A stretch of DNA of 64,000 nucleotides from Clostridiales bacterium (GCA_004554085.1 SFNY01000002.1:20713-84712), one strand, 5' to 3'; numbered from the stretch's first letter, positions 43,392-52,684 are shown. The notes: generated by a model not told the origin, from the letters alone. A program made the numbers and translations.

Positions 43392-43652
43392 ATGGCGAAG
43401 CTGCAATTGACCATCGTCATGCCCACGGAGAAGGTCTTTGAAGGCGAGGCCGATCGCGTGATGGTGCGCACCACCGAGGGCGAGGTCGCCATCCTGCCCA
43501 GGCACATCGACTACGCTGCTGCACTGGGCGACGGTGACGCGCGCATCACCGTGGACGGTAAGGTGCGCCGCGCGCACATTCGCGGCGGCATGATGCACGT
43601 CGAACAGGATCGCGTGCGCATCTTGACCACCGATTTCGCGTGGCAGGAATAA
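43392..43652 (+). CDS. atpC: F-ATP synthase subunit epsilon, short form
   Basis: The protein is only 86 residues, covering the N-terminal beta-sandwich (LTIVMPTEKVFEGEADRVMVRTTEGEVAILPRHIDYAAAL) that binds gamma and the c-ring. The usual subunit is about 130-140 residues; the C-terminal two-helix domain that inhibits ATP hydrolysis is absent. The stop is followed by non-coding sequence and a terminator, with no leftover frame that would suggest a frameshift. Confidence 0.92.
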   Translation: MAKLQLTIVMPTEKVFEGEADRVMVRTTEGEVAILPRHIDYAAALGDGDARITVDGKVRRAHIRGGMMHVEQDRVRILTTDFAWQE

Positions 43653-43705
43653 GAGCATTTTCCTTTGCAATTTCGGAGGGTACAGTTGCCCTCTACCAGC
43701 CCCAG

Positions 43706-43741
43706 GGCGGGTTCCGGAGCACTTCGGAGCCCGCCGTTTTT
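43706..43741 (+). terminator. Terminator of the ATP synthase operon
   Basis: An 11-bp stem with one G-U pair (43706-43716 with 43725-43735) is followed by GTTTTT. Confidence 0.88.
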
Positions 43742-43773
43742 GTGTGCATTTGAAATGGAAAATTCTTCCAGCA

Positions 43774-44133
43774 TCAGTTTTTTGAAACCGATTTGCGGCT
43801 TCTTCGGTCAAAGGTCAGCTCGTAGCTGTCCTCGATCAGCGGAAGGATCTCAGCATCGGACATGCTCCCGTCCAGAATGACGCTGATCCAGTGGCGCTTG
43901 TTCATGTGGTAGCCGGGCAGCACGGCGGGGTAGGCGTCGCGCCAGAATTCCGCCCGCATGGGCTCGGCCTTCAGATTGATCCAGATCCTTCCCTCACGCT
44001 CGAACACCAGCGCGAAGATTTTCTGATTGGTTCTGTGGCGCAGCGCCGTCCAGTTGGGGTCGTCGAAGGGGTAGTCCTCGTAGGCGTCGCTGAAGCGCAT
44101 GCAGGCCGTAAGCACATCGGCGCGGGTCATCAT
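43774..44133 (-). CDS. MmcQ/YjbR family protein
   Basis: The 119-residue protein (YEDYPFDDPNWTALRHRTNQKIFALVFEREGRIWINLKAEP, then YHMNKRHWISVILDG) matches the MmcQ/YjbR family with a CyaY-like, double-wing DNA-binding fold. The biological role is unknown. ATG 44133 has GGGAGGAAG 8 bases upstream; the frame runs 28 codons longer without support. Confidence 0.88.
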   Translation of the reverse strand: MMTRADVLTACMRFSDAYEDYPFDDPNWTALRHRTNQKIFALVFEREGRIWINLKAEPMRAEFWRDAYPAVLPGYHMNKRHWISVILDGSMSDAEILPLIEDSYELTFDRRSRKSVSKN

Positions 44134-44251
44134 GGCGCACTTCCTCCCTTGCAAGTCACATTCCGCTTCCATTATAGCACTGCGGCGGTCGTGTGGCAAT
44201 TTTCCAGAATTTGCCAAACAAACAACATATTGTTACTCCATAAAACTGCAA

Positions 44252-44279
44252 CTTGTTCCGGTATAATTGCGTCTATAAT
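44252..44279 (+). promoter_or_regulatory. Promoter for the L,D-transpeptidase gene
   Basis: CTTGTT, a 16-base spacer and TATAAT (44274-44279) precede the start by 38 bases. A second TATAAT at 44262-44267 lacks a good -35. Confidence 0.5.
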
Positions 44280-44316
44280 GGTGCATTCAATGCAAAATCG
44301 TGTCGGAGGTATTTGA

Positions 44317-46389
44317 ATGAAGAAAATTCGCATCCTGCTTGCCGCGATCCTCGCTGTGGCGCTGCTGACTTCCGTCCTTTTCATATCCGAGGCGGAACCG
44401 GCTGCCGATGAGGTATGGCAGGCTGACTTGCTGAAGCTGATGGATCCTGCGGACGTGCCCAGCACGACGCACATCCAGTACGAAAATACCTATGATGAAG
44501 GCACAATTGTATCGCAAAAGGACGTGGCCTGCGAGGTGACTGTCAATGATGTGACCTACGGCTGCGAGTTTGTGTTCGAGGTCGTCGGCGACGCTGCGCC
44601 GGACTGGAGCGCCATCCAGCAGTGGCTGGGCGGCATCGTGACCGAGTCCGCGCGCACCGCAGGCAGCGACTCCGAGTCCCTGGCCAAGGCCATCGACAAG
44701 GCCATTCGCACGGCGCGCAAGTCCGCGCAGAGCGATGCAAACGGCGCGCTGCCGGACTGGGCGAGTGAGTCGATCCAGGTTTCGGACATTCGCGTGTCCA
44801 CGCCCTTCTATCCGGAGCTGGAGCTGGGCAAGAACGGCGAGGCCACCAAGCGGCTCCAGCAGAGCCTGATTGCGATGGGCTTCCTCAACGACAAGGCCGA
44901 CGGCTACTTCGGTGAGCGCACGAAGCTTGCCGTGGAGGCGTTGGAGAGCTACGTGCGAGAGCTGGAGCAGGAGCTGATCGATGCGCGGCCTGTGGAGACT
45001 CCCACGCCCGCGCCCACCGCGACCCCTGTGGCCACCGCGACGGCGGCGGCCACCGCGGAATCCAAGCACCAGCTGACCCTCGTGCCCAAGAACACCCCTG
45101 TGCCCACGGAGGACCCCACGGCGAAGCCCACTGTGGAACCCAGCGCGGAGCCCGCGGAACCCGTGCAGACCCTTGAACCCGTGACCCAGGTGGACGGCAT
45201 TGCGGACGCGCTGCTGCAGGCCTACCTGTATTCCGACAGCTTTGTTGCGGTGCGCGGCGAGCTCAAGACCGGCTCCAGCGGCACGGACGTGACCCGCCTG
45301 CAGACGCGCCTGTTGAATCTGGGCTGCAGCGTCTCCGAGCCGGACGGCCACTACGGCAGCAGCACGGAGCGCGCGGTGCGGGTGTTCCAGTACGCCAACG
45401 GCCTGAGTCAGACCGGCATGGCCGATGAGCAGACCCTCACGTTGCTCTTTTCCGCAAATGCGAAGGCCCCGACGCACGCCATGCTCTCGCTGGGTTCCAC
45501 CGGCGACGACGTGACTGCGCTGCAAAAGCGTTTGCTGTATCTGGGCTTCACAACGGCCTCTGCGGACGGCAGCTTCGGCACCGCCACCCAGACCGCCGTA
45601 CAGCGGCTCCAGGAATACGTGCGCGGCATCGAGACGCTGGCCGTCAAGGCAGCGGATCCCACGCTCGCTGCGGATGCGGACGTGAGCGACCGCCTGACCA
45701 CCGTGGTGGACGGCGTTGCGGATCCCATTCTGCTGGACATCTTCTATTCCGACAAGTTCCCGGTGGTGCCGGGCGAGCTCGGCAGCGGCTCCTCGGGCGA
45801 CGACGTGATTCGCCTCCAGCGCAGGCTGAGCGGCCTGAACTTCTTCTATGGCACGCTGGACGGCAGCTACGGTGCGGTGACGAAGGAGGCGGTGCTGGCC
45901 TTCCAGAAGCAGCACAAGCTGAGTCAGACCGGCACGGCGGACGCGGACACCCTGCGGGTGCTCTTCTCGGGCGATGCGAAGAAGGCGCTGAAGCCCTATA
46001 TGCTGAAGGTCTCCACCAAGGATCAGCGCGTGTACGCCTACGGTCTGGACGACAACAACGAGTACACCGTGCTGGTGCGCACCATGAAGTGCTCCACCGG
46101 CAAGGACGCCACGCCCACGCCTACGGGCACCTTCCAGTCCACCACCGGCCCCGGCGCGCGCTGGCACTACTTCAAGAAGTACCAGTGCTGGGCGCAGTAC
46201 GCCTACTATATCGAGGGTGACATCATGTTCCACTCCGTGCTCTACAACGAGAAGGATGGCCCCGTGACCCAGAGCTCGGTGAACAACCTCGGCCGCAAGG
46301 CCTCCCATGGCTGCGTGCGCCTGAGCGTGGAGGACGCGAAGTGGATCTACCAGAACTGCCCGGCGCAGACCAAGATCATCGTATACTGA
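44317..46389 (+). CDS. Secreted L,D-transpeptidase (YkuD) with peptidoglycan-binding repeats
   Basis: The 690-residue exported protein has a signal peptide (about 1-26) and a novel N-terminal region. It has four PG_binding_1-like units near 165-212, 312-365, 385-430 and 485-540 (for example LKTGSSGTDVTRLQTRLLNLG and LGSGSSGDDVIRLQRRLSGL) and a Thr/Pro/Ala-rich linker at about 225-285. The C-terminal YkuD domain has catalytic C666 in SHGCVRL. It forms 3-3 cross-links or attaches proteins to peptidoglycan. The mDAP-type wall predicted from MurE is the usual substrate. Confidence 0.92.
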   Translation: MKKIRILLAAILAVALLTSVLFISEAEPAADEVWQADLLKLMDPADVPSTTHIQYENTYDEGTIVSQKDVACEVTVNDVTYGCEFVFEVVGDAAPDWSAIQQWLGGIVTESARTAGSDSESLAKAIDKAIRTARKSAQSDANGALPDWASESIQVSDIRVSTPFYPELELGKNGEATKRLQQSLIAMGFLNDKADGYFGERTKLAVEALESYVRELEQELIDARPVETPTPAPTATPVATATAAATAESKHQLTLVPKNTPVPTEDPTAKPTVEPSAEPAEPVQTLEPVTQVDGIADALLQAYLYSDSFVAVRGELKTGSSGTDVTRLQTRLLNLGCSVSEPDGHYGSSTERAVRVFQYANGLSQTGMADEQTLTLLFSANAKAPTHAMLSLGSTGDDVTALQKRLLYLGFTTASADGSFGTATQTAVQRLQEYVRGIETLAVKAADPTLAADADVSDRLTTVVDGVADPILLDIFYSDKFPVVPGELGSGSSGDDVIRLQRRLSGLNFFYGTLDGSYGAVTKEAVLAFQKQHKLSQTGTADADTLRVLFSGDAKKALKPYMLKVSTKDQRVYAYGLDDNNEYTVLVRTMKCSTGKDATPTPTGTFQSTTGPGARWHYFKKYQCWAQYAYYIEGDIMFHSVLYNEKDGPVTQSSVNNLGRKASHGCVRLSVEDAKWIYQNCPAQTKIIVY

Positions 46390-46402
46390 TGACGTAAGAC
46401 AG

Positions 46403-46436
46403 AAAAATGGCCCGGTTCCGCAATGGAGCCGGGCCA
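46403..46436. terminator. Bidirectional terminator
   Basis: A 12-bp stem with one G-U pair (46408-46419 with 46425-46436) is followed on the minus strand by TTTTT (46407-46403). It lies between the convergent transpeptidase and SNF2 genes. Confidence 0.82.
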
Positions 46437-46445
46437 CAACTTTGT

Positions 46446-48221
46446 CTATGCATCGGAGGAAGCGCCATCCTCCGCGTCCAAGCGCTCCACCAGGCGGCGG
46501 ATGCGCTCGCGCGCGAAGGACTGCTGCATCAGCGCGTCCTCGCTGCTGGGCTGCGCGTCGCCCATCAGCGATACGAACTGGCTGACCTTCAGGCCCAGCG
46601 CGTCCTGCATGTCCCGGTCGGAGCCCCTCGGCGAGACCAGGTAGTAGCACAGCAGGGAATCCTGCTGGCCGATGCGGTGGGCGCGGTCCTCGGCCTGGGA
46701 GTGCACGGCGGGCGACCAGTCCAGCTCACCGAACACCACGCAGGTGGCGCGCTGCAAATTCAGGCCGCTTGCGCTGCGCAGGCTGATGCACAACAGGTCG
46801 GTCTTGCCCTGCATGAAGCTGTCGGCGGCATGCTCTTTCTGCTGCTCCGTCTCGCGCCCGGTGATAAACTGGGGGTGGAGCCCCTTCAATTCGGTCTTGT
46901 AGATGTCCATCACCGCGTGGTGGTGGGCCATCAGCAGCACCTTCTCGCCGCCCTCCACCAGCGCGCGCACGAACGCCGCCACGAAGGGCGCCTTCGCGAT
47001 GCCGGTGGCCTGGCGCTGACGCTGGCAGATCGCGTCCTCGATGATCGCGCGCTGGGCGGGATCATCGGTTCTGCGCAGCAGCTTAAGCTGCTCGGCCACG
47101 GGCAGCATCAGCTCCCGGTACACGCTGTCGTCCCAGTCGATCTCCTGCACCAGGCGGCGCTTGGGGGCAAGTTCTTTGAGCACATCGCCCTTCAGGCGAC
47201 GCAGCATCAGGCCCTCCCGGCGCAGGTGCTCGCCCAGCAGCTCCGGCTTGGCCACGATGGCGCTGTTGTAGCCGTAGCACCACTCCCGGGAGAAGCTCTC
47301 CCAGTCGCCGAGAAAGTGGAAGTCCAGGATGTTGACCACGTTCCAGATCTCGCCGCCGTCGTTGTAGATGGGCGTGCCAGACAGGCCGATGCAGTTCTCA
47401 CAGGCCTGCGACAGCAGGCTGGCGGCGCTGTACTTTCCGGTGCCGTTGCGGCGCAGCTCCTGAATCTCGTCGAAGATCACCGTGCGGAAGCCGCACTCCG
47501 GCAGCACGTCCTTCCAGCCCCGCAGCAGCAGGTAGTGAATGAGGTAGATGTCCGCCTCGGGCAGGGGATAGGGCTTCAGGCCACGGATCACGTGCACGCG
47601 CAGGTTGCCCTTTTCGTTGAGGAAGCGGGCGATCTCGCTCTGCCAGTTCCGCAGCAGGTGGGGCGGGGCCACGATGATCGCCGGATAGGACGCGGTGGTG
47701 GCGAGGAACGCCAGCGCCTGCACCGTCTTGCCCAGACCCATGTCGTCCGCCAGCAGGCAGCGCCGTGCGGACAGCAGGAAGGCAAGCCCCTGCTGCTGGA
47801 AGTCCAGCAGCTGCCCGGAGAAGCTCTCCGCAGGGGGAATGGCATACTCCGGCATTTTGCGGGCCTGCTCCCGGCGAATCGCGTAGTCCCGGGCCTCCTC
47901 CAGGGCGCTGTTCCAGCGCTCCCGGTCGGCCTCGCGCACCTCCAGCGGATAGCGCAGCATCAGCCAGTTCAGGTCGCCGATCACCCGCCGGTTCGCCGTG
48001 AAGCGCGCAACGCCCCGGCCCCGACCGTCGCAGCCGGGGAAGAGGCGCTTGGCCAGCTCCGTCACGCAGGGCTCAGCCTTGATCGTCCAGCACTTCGAGC
48101 GCCGGTTGTAGGACAGCGTGCCGTAGCAGTGGCCGCTGCTGTCCGCATCCCGCAGATAGAGCGGAAGCGGCTCCGCCGGGGTCTCGTCCCCGGGGAAGGT
48201 GAATTCAAAGAAATCGTTCAA
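46446..48221 (-). CDS. SNF2-family DNA translocase/helicase
   Basis: The ~591-residue protein has the SNF2 motor: motif I LADDMGLGKT, motif II FDEIQE, motif III LSGTPIYND, and in the C-terminal RecA lobe SLRSASGLNLQRA and QAEDRAHRIGQQ. An N-terminal region of about 150 residues has no recognised domain. The likely start is TTG 48221, overlapping the previous stop as TTGA; the longer upstream frame is antisense-like and would overlap the nuclease gene fully. Its coupling to a PD-(D/E)XK protein suggests joint action on DNA. Confidence 0.85.
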   Translation of the reverse strand: MNDFFEFTFPGDETPAEPLPLYLRDADSSGHCYGTLSYNRRSKCWTIKAEPCVTELAKRLFPGCDGRGRGVARFTANRRVIGDLNWLMLRYPLEVREADRERWNSALEEARDYAIRREQARKMPEYAIPPAESFSGQLLDFQQQGLAFLLSARRCLLADDMGLGKTVQALAFLATTASYPAIIVAPPHLLRNWQSEIARFLNEKGNLRVHVIRGLKPYPLPEADIYLIHYLLLRGWKDVLPECGFRTVIFDEIQELRRNGTGKYSAASLLSQACENCIGLSGTPIYNDGGEIWNVVNILDFHFLGDWESFSREWCYGYNSAIVAKPELLGEHLRREGLMLRRLKGDVLKELAPKRRLVQEIDWDDSVYRELMLPVAEQLKLLRRTDDPAQRAIIEDAICQRQRQATGIAKAPFVAAFVRALVEGGEKVLLMAHHHAVMDIYKTELKGLHPQFITGRETEQQKEHAADSFMQGKTDLLCISLRSASGLNLQRATCVVFGELDWSPAVHSQAEDRAHRIGQQDSLLCYYLVSPRGSDRDMQDALGLKVSQFVSLMGDAQPSSEDALMQQSFARERIRRLVERLDAEDGASSDA

Positions 48222-48586
48222 TGCAAGGCGACCCCCCACAGGCGGTTGAGCGCGACCACGTGCACCGGCTTTCCGCAGATGGATTCCGGCAGATGGCAGG
48301 GCCGCTGCAATACCACGATCATGGCCGTGAGCTGCGTCTGTTCCAGATAGCGCTGGAGCTGTTCTCGCAGGCGTCGGCCGTCGGGGCGGCCCTTCTTGAC
48401 CTCCACGCCCACGCTTCCGCAGGCGAAGTCGATGCGCCGCCCGGGCAGCAGCCTGCACTCGTGGACGTAGGCGATCCCGGCGGCATCCAGCGCCCGCGCG
48501 ACCGCGTCGTGAATCTCGTATTCCTCGGGCTGCGGGCCGATGCGCAGACCCGACAGCGCGTTCAGGATGGCTTGGACTTCATTCAT
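48218..48586 (-). CDS. PD-(D/E)XK nuclease-like small protein
   Basis: The 122-residue protein has E24 and H26 in EYEIHDAVARAL, VHECRLLPGRRIDF with D53, and VEVKKG with E62-x-K64. This spacing fits a PD-(D/E)XK fold like VRR-NUC or Holliday-resolvase-like nucleases. It starts ATG overlapping the RluA-like stop and ends overlapping the SNF2 start, so all three are translationally coupled. The activity is inferred from the motif only. Confidence 0.75.
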   Translation of the reverse strand: MNEVQAILNALSGLRIGPQPEEYEIHDAVARALDAAGIAYVHECRLLPGRRIDFACGSVGVEVKKGRPDGRRLREQLQRYLEQTQLTAMIVVLQRPCHLPESICGKPVHVVALNRLWGVALH

Positions 48587-49473
48587 GGCGTAAGCAACTT
48601 TCTAAGTTCATCGGGCAGCGGCGATTCGATGCGGATGCGTTCGCCGCTCAGCGGCTGATCCAGCTCAATGGCGGCGGAATGCAGCGCAAAGCGCCCCGGA
48701 AGCTGCGCAATTTCGTGTCCGTAGAGGAAGTCCCCGGCAACAGGGTGCCCGATGGCCGCCATGTGCACGCGAATCTGATGGGTACGCCCGGTCTCCAGCC
48801 GCAGCCGCACCAGCGTGCGGTCGTTTCCGGATGAAATCGTCTGATAGTGCGTCACGGCGGGCTTTCCGTGCTCCATGTCGATCACGCGGCGTACAGTCGC
48901 AGCCTCCTCCTTGGCAATGGGCAGATCGACGCAGCCCTCGCCTGTGAGCGTACCCTCCACCACGGCCAGATACTTACGCACGAAGCGCGGCGTGTGCAGC
49001 TGAGCTTGCAGCAGTTGATAGGCGTGAGCGTGGCGCGCGACGGTCATCAGGCCGCTGGTTCCCTTGTCCAGCCGATTCACCGGGCGAAACACGAAGTCGC
49101 CCTGCTCCCGGTAGAGAAAGGCCAGGCGGTTCTCCAGCGTGCCCGTCGGTTGCTTCGGCGTGCACTGGCAGGCCAGCGGCGCATCCTTGTCCACGATCAG
49201 CAGGTCGTCGTCCGCGTAGGCGATCTTCACCGGAAGCTTCTCCGGCAGAACCTCCTTGCTTCCGCCGCCTTCGGGCAAGGTGGCCGTCACGACGTCGCCC
49301 GCGCGCAGCAGGTAGTTTGCATGCACAGGCACGCCGTTCACCCGCATCCCATCGCAGGCCTTCATGGCGCAGTACTGGCTGTAGGAGATTTTCAAATCGC
49401 TGCGCGCGAAGTACTTGATCTTGCGGCCTGCGTCCTTCTCCGCGATGCAAACCGTCAACTCATAGGCGGGCAT
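48583..49473 (-). CDS. RluA-family pseudouridine synthase
   Basis: The 296-residue protein has an S4-like RNA-binding N-terminus (SYSQYCAMKACDGMRVNGVPVHANYLLRAGD) and the RluA catalytic motif NRLDKGTSG with D136, followed by VRLRLETGRTHQIRVHMAAIGHPVAGDFLYG. It isomerises uridine in rRNA or tRNA; the exact site is unknown. GGAGG precedes the start. Confidence 0.93.
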   Translation of the reverse strand: MPAYELTVCIAEKDAGRKIKYFARSDLKISYSQYCAMKACDGMRVNGVPVHANYLLRAGDVVTATLPEGGGSKEVLPEKLPVKIAYADDDLLIVDKDAPLACQCTPKQPTGTLENRLAFLYREQGDFVFRPVNRLDKGTSGLMTVARHAHAYQLLQAQLHTPRFVRKYLAVVEGTLTGEGCVDLPIAKEEAATVRRVIDMEHGKPAVTHYQTISSGNDRTLVRLRLETGRTHQIRVHMAAIGHPVAGDFLYGHEIAQLPGRFALHSAAIELDQPLSGERIRIESPLPDELRKLLTP

Positions 49474-49584
49474 GGGCGACCTCCTTACAGAATCTCACCC
49501 AATTATACCACTTTGCGGCGACAGATGCAACGCAGACAGATGCTTCCGATCACCTGCCCGTTTATTGGCCCCTTATCGCCGTAG

Positions 49585-49606
49585 GGCGGGATGCCCACAT
49601 CCCGCC
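49585..49606. repeat. Dispersed hairpin repeat, copy B1
   Basis: GGCGGGATG (49585-49593) pairs with CATCCCGCC (49598-49606) around CCCA. It is preceded by GTAG as in copies A and C. Confidence 0.7.
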
Positions 49607-49672
49607 GAAAAACAAGCGCGAGGCAGTTCTGCAACGGAGAAAGTGCTGTGAATAGCCCCCACATCTCCGCAG

Positions 49673-49694
49673 GGCGGGGTGCCCTTACCCCGCC
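49673..49694. repeat. Dispersed hairpin repeat, copy B2
   Basis: GGCGGGGT (49673-49680) pairs with ACCCCGCC (49687-49694). It is followed by AGAGGCTGTCCCGAAACG, related to the second arm found in copy A. Confidence 0.7.
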
Positions 49695-49758
49695 GCAGAG
49701 CAAAGCGAGAGGCTGTCCCGAAACGGTGAGAACGCTTTGAGACAGCCCCTGATATGAT

Positions 49759-51807
49759 TTATTCCGTCTTGCCGTCGCTGACGATGGCATAGTAGGCGTT
49801 GGAGGTGATGCGGTACACCATGAGGTAGAACAGCGCAAAAATCAGGTAGCTGATCGTCGTGGTGCACAACAGCAGCTTCAGGTTGAACAGGTTGAACATC
49901 ATCAGCAGCTTGCGGATCATCGGGAAGGCGAAGGCCAGGTGCACGCCCGCAGCGATCAACGGCAGGAAGAACACGGTCAGCAGCTGGGAATTGATGCTCC
50001 TGCGGATGTCCCGCTTGGTCATGCCCACCTTCTGCATGATCTCGAAGCGGTGCTGGTCCTCGTAGCCCTCGGTCACCTGTTTGTAGTAGATGATGAGCAC
50101 GGCGGCAAACAGGAACACGATGCTCAGCGCGATGCCCAGGAAGAACAGGCCACCGTAAGTGCCGTAGAAGTCCTCGCGGTTCTCGGAGCGGCTCTCGATG
50201 TAGAAACTCACGGCCCCTTCGCCCGCAGCGTCCAAACGCTCGCCCAGCTTGCCGTACAGTTCCTTCCAGATCGCAACCTGCACGTTGTCCTGCGCGTGCA
50301 TGTCCACGCCGTAGAACCACATCACGTCCAGCAGCAGATCGCCCCGGGCGTTGGTCAGGCCGGAGAGGGGTTCAAGAATCTCCTCGAAGTTCGGCACGAC
50401 GAGGATGAAATGGGTGAACATGTCCGTGGCTGCGACGCCATCCACCGGGAAGGAGTCAAGCTGCTTCACGATGTGTAGCTTCGCGCCGCCGACGATCTCC
50501 AGATCATCCCCTTTGAACGGCGTGCGCGTGGAATAGATGAGCGCCTCGCCCGGGTTCAACACCTCATTTGCACCCGCGAATTCGTTGTAGTCCTCCAGGG
50601 GGATGAAGTGGAGCACCCGCACATCGCCGTAGACCTCGACGGAATCGTACTCGAAGTTGGCGGGGTCGGGGTCGAGCTGGGTCCCTGTGAGACAGCCGGT
50701 GATCTCCGCGTACCGGTATTCCGTCACCAGATCGGGAGCCACGCCGTGATCCGCGCAGGCCTGCATGGTGGTGGAGCGCACGATCTCCAGCGCGGTATCG
50801 TTGTGGCCAACCACACGGGGAAAGAGCAGGTCGATGGTCAGATCCATGGGATAGCGGGTGTTCAGGGAATCCTCCGCGCCAAAGTACAGGCAGGAGGTGG
50901 AGCAGAGCATCACCAGCACCATGGTCGCCAGGATGCAGATGGAGGCAAGGCCCGCGCCGTTGCGCTTCATGCGGTAGGCCATGGAGGACACCGACACGAA
51001 GTGGTTCGGCTGGTAGTAGTAGCGCTTGTTGCGCTGGAGCGCGCGGCAGAGCACCACCGAGCCGGCCACGAACAGCAGGTAGGTGGCCAGAATCACCATG
51101 CCCACCGCCACAAAGAACCAGATCAGGGCGGAGATGGGATCCTGGATGCTGACGGCCAGGTAGTAGGCCCCGCCCAGCAGCAGCGCACCCAGCACGCCCA
51201 GGAACCAGTTGGCCTTGGGCGGCTTCTCACCGGCGTTCTCGCTGCGCAGCAGGGCGATTGCGTCGGTTCTGCCGATGCGGATCAGTCCCGCCAGCAGGAT
51301 CAGCGCGAAGATCGCGCAGAACACCGGGATCGTGGTTGCCAGTGCATACTTCGACAGCTCGACGCGGTAGCTCACCTCGCCCTGCATAATGTTCACCAGC
51401 CCCAGCTCGGCAAGCTTCGACAGCGCAAAGCCCCCGAACAGGCCGGTGAGCAGGGTCAGCACGGCGCTGATCAGGCTCTCCCAGAACAGAATGCGGGCGA
51501 TGTTGCCCTTGCCCATGCCCAGGATGTTGTACAGGCCGAATTCCTTCATGCGCCTGCGGATCAGGAAGGAGTTGGTGTAAAAGAGGAAGATCAGCGAGAA
51601 CAGCGCGATGATCCAGCTGCCCATGTTCAGCATGGCGGTGATGGTGCTGCCGCCCCGCAGGCCGTGCACCGCATCGGAGTAGGACAGCGCGGTGATGATG
51701 TAGTGCATCATGACCATGCCGGCGCAGGTGAGCAGGTAGGGCGCATACAGGCGCTTGTTCTTGCGGATGCCCGTCCAGGCCAGCCGGGGATAGAGGAGCT
51801 TCTTCAC
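49759..51807 (-). CDS. Bce-type ABC transporter permease
   Basis: The 682-residue FtsX-like permease has about ten membrane helices and one large extracellular domain (about 325-545) between helices 7 and 8, the layout of BceB transporters that protect against or sense cell-wall-targeting peptides such as bacitracin. It starts with GTG at 51807, overlapping the ATPase stop as GTGA. The adjacent kinase and regulator support a Bce module. The specific antibiotic cannot be predicted. Confidence 0.9.
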   Translation of the reverse strand: MKKLLYPRLAWTGIRKNKRLYAPYLLTCAGMVMMHYIITALSYSDAVHGLRGGSTITAMLNMGSWIIALFSLIFLFYTNSFLIRRRMKEFGLYNILGMGKGNIARILFWESLISAVLTLLTGLFGGFALSKLAELGLVNIMQGEVSYRVELSKYALATTIPVFCAIFALILLAGLIRIGRTDAIALLRSENAGEKPPKANWFLGVLGALLLGGAYYLAVSIQDPISALIWFFVAVGMVILATYLLFVAGSVVLCRALQRNKRYYYQPNHFVSVSSMAYRMKRNGAGLASICILATMVLVMLCSTSCLYFGAEDSLNTRYPMDLTIDLLFPRVVGHNDTALEIVRSTTMQACADHGVAPDLVTEYRYAEITGCLTGTQLDPDPANFEYDSVEVYGDVRVLHFIPLEDYNEFAGANEVLNPGEALIYSTRTPFKGDDLEIVGGAKLHIVKQLDSFPVDGVAATDMFTHFILVVPNFEEILEPLSGLTNARGDLLLDVMWFYGVDMHAQDNVQVAIWKELYGKLGERLDAAGEGAVSFYIESRSENREDFYGTYGGLFFLGIALSIVFLFAAVLIIYYKQVTEGYEDQHRFEIMQKVGMTKRDIRRSINSQLLTVFFLPLIAAGVHLAFAFPMIRKLLMMFNLFNLKLLLCTTTISYLIFALFYLMVYRITSNAYYAIVSDGKTE

Positions 51808-52568
51808 TGCCGCTCACCGCCCGTCGCAAGCATGGTCAACGTATCGGAGATCTTCTGATAGAGCTGCTCGTCGGTGGACTGACCGCGGTAGATCTGGTGG
51901 AACACCTCGCCGTCGCGGATGAACAGCACGCGGCCCGCGCGGCTTGCGGCCTTGACGGAGTGGGTGACCATCAGGATCGTCTGACCGCTGCGGTTGATGC
52001 GCGCGAACAGGCGCAGCAGCTCGTCGGTGGCCTTGGAGTCCAGCGCACCGGTGGGCTCGTCCGCCAGCAGCAGCCGGGGGCCGGTGATCAGCGCCCTTGC
52101 GACGGCGGCGCGCTGCTTCTGACCGCCGGAGATTTCGTAGGGGTACTTCTTCAGAAGGTGGGTGATGGCCAGCTCGTCGGCGATGGGCCGCAGCCGCCAC
52201 TGCATCTGGTCGTGGGGGAGGCCCGCCAGCACCAGCGGCAGGTAGATGTTGTCCTCCACGGTGAAGGTGTCCAGCAGGTTGAACTCCTGAAACACGAAGC
52301 CCAGCTTGTCGCGGCGGAAGGCGGCGACCTCGCTCTCCCTGATCTGGTGCAGATCCTTACCGTCCAGGCAGACGCTGCCGGAGCTGGGCCTGTCCAGCGC
52401 AGCCAGGATGTTCAAAAGCGTGGTCTTGCCCGAGCCGGATTCGCCCATGATGGCCACGTATTCGCCCTCCTCCACGCTGAAGTTCACGTTGCGCAGGGCC
52501 TCCACCTTGTTTCCGCCCAGGCGGGTGGTGTAAATCTTCTTCAGTTCCTTGACTTCCAGTATCGGCAT
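51804..52568 (-). CDS. Bce-type ABC transporter ATP-binding protein
   Basis: The 254-residue MacB/LolD-type ATPase has Walker A GESGSGKT at 42-49, the Q-loop FQEFNLL, signature ISGGQKQR, Walker B LLLADEPTGALD and the H-loop VTHSVKAA. It energises the permease encoded immediately after it. AGGAGG precedes the ATG. The 116-bp gap upstream to the kinase gene contains CTTAC...GTAAG inverted halves that could be a regulator site. Confidence 0.94.
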   Translation of the reverse strand: MPILEVKELKKIYTTRLGGNKVEALRNVNFSVEEGEYVAIMGESGSGKTTLLNILAALDRPSSGSVCLDGKDLHQIRESEVAAFRRDKLGFVFQEFNLLDTFTVEDNIYLPLVLAGLPHDQMQWRLRPIADELAITHLLKKYPYEISGGQKQRAAVARALITGPRLLLADEPTGALDSKATDELLRLFARINRSGQTILMVTHSVKAASRAGRVLFIRDGEVFHQIYRGQSTDEQLYQKISDTLTMLATGGERQ

Positions 52569-52684
52569 GTTTGATTGACCTCCTGTTGAATTCTAAAGCC
52601 ATTTTAGCAGAAGGGGGAACCGCAAGGCCATCGATTTGCCTTACAATTCCCCGGTGAATTCTAACAGTTCCGTAAGAAGTGCCG

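Larger units (their letters stand above)
49474..49758. other. Gene-free gap between convergent-in-series operons, with repeat copies B1 and B2
   Basis: These 285 bases hold no supportable gene. They contain two copies of the dispersed hairpin repeat and a GGCTGTC/GACAGCC hairpin (49711-49717 with 49741-49747) that may end the bceAB-like transcript. Confidence 0.7.

Noticed and set aside
44287..46650. A 787-codon frame on the minus strand
   Set aside because: It is antisense to the L,D-transpeptidase, whose catalytic motif and signal peptide establish the true strand.
52569..52684. A Bacillus-type BceR operator
   Set aside because: Only short CTTAC/GTAAG halves match; I could not fit them to the known BceR site, so no operator is annotated as a feature.
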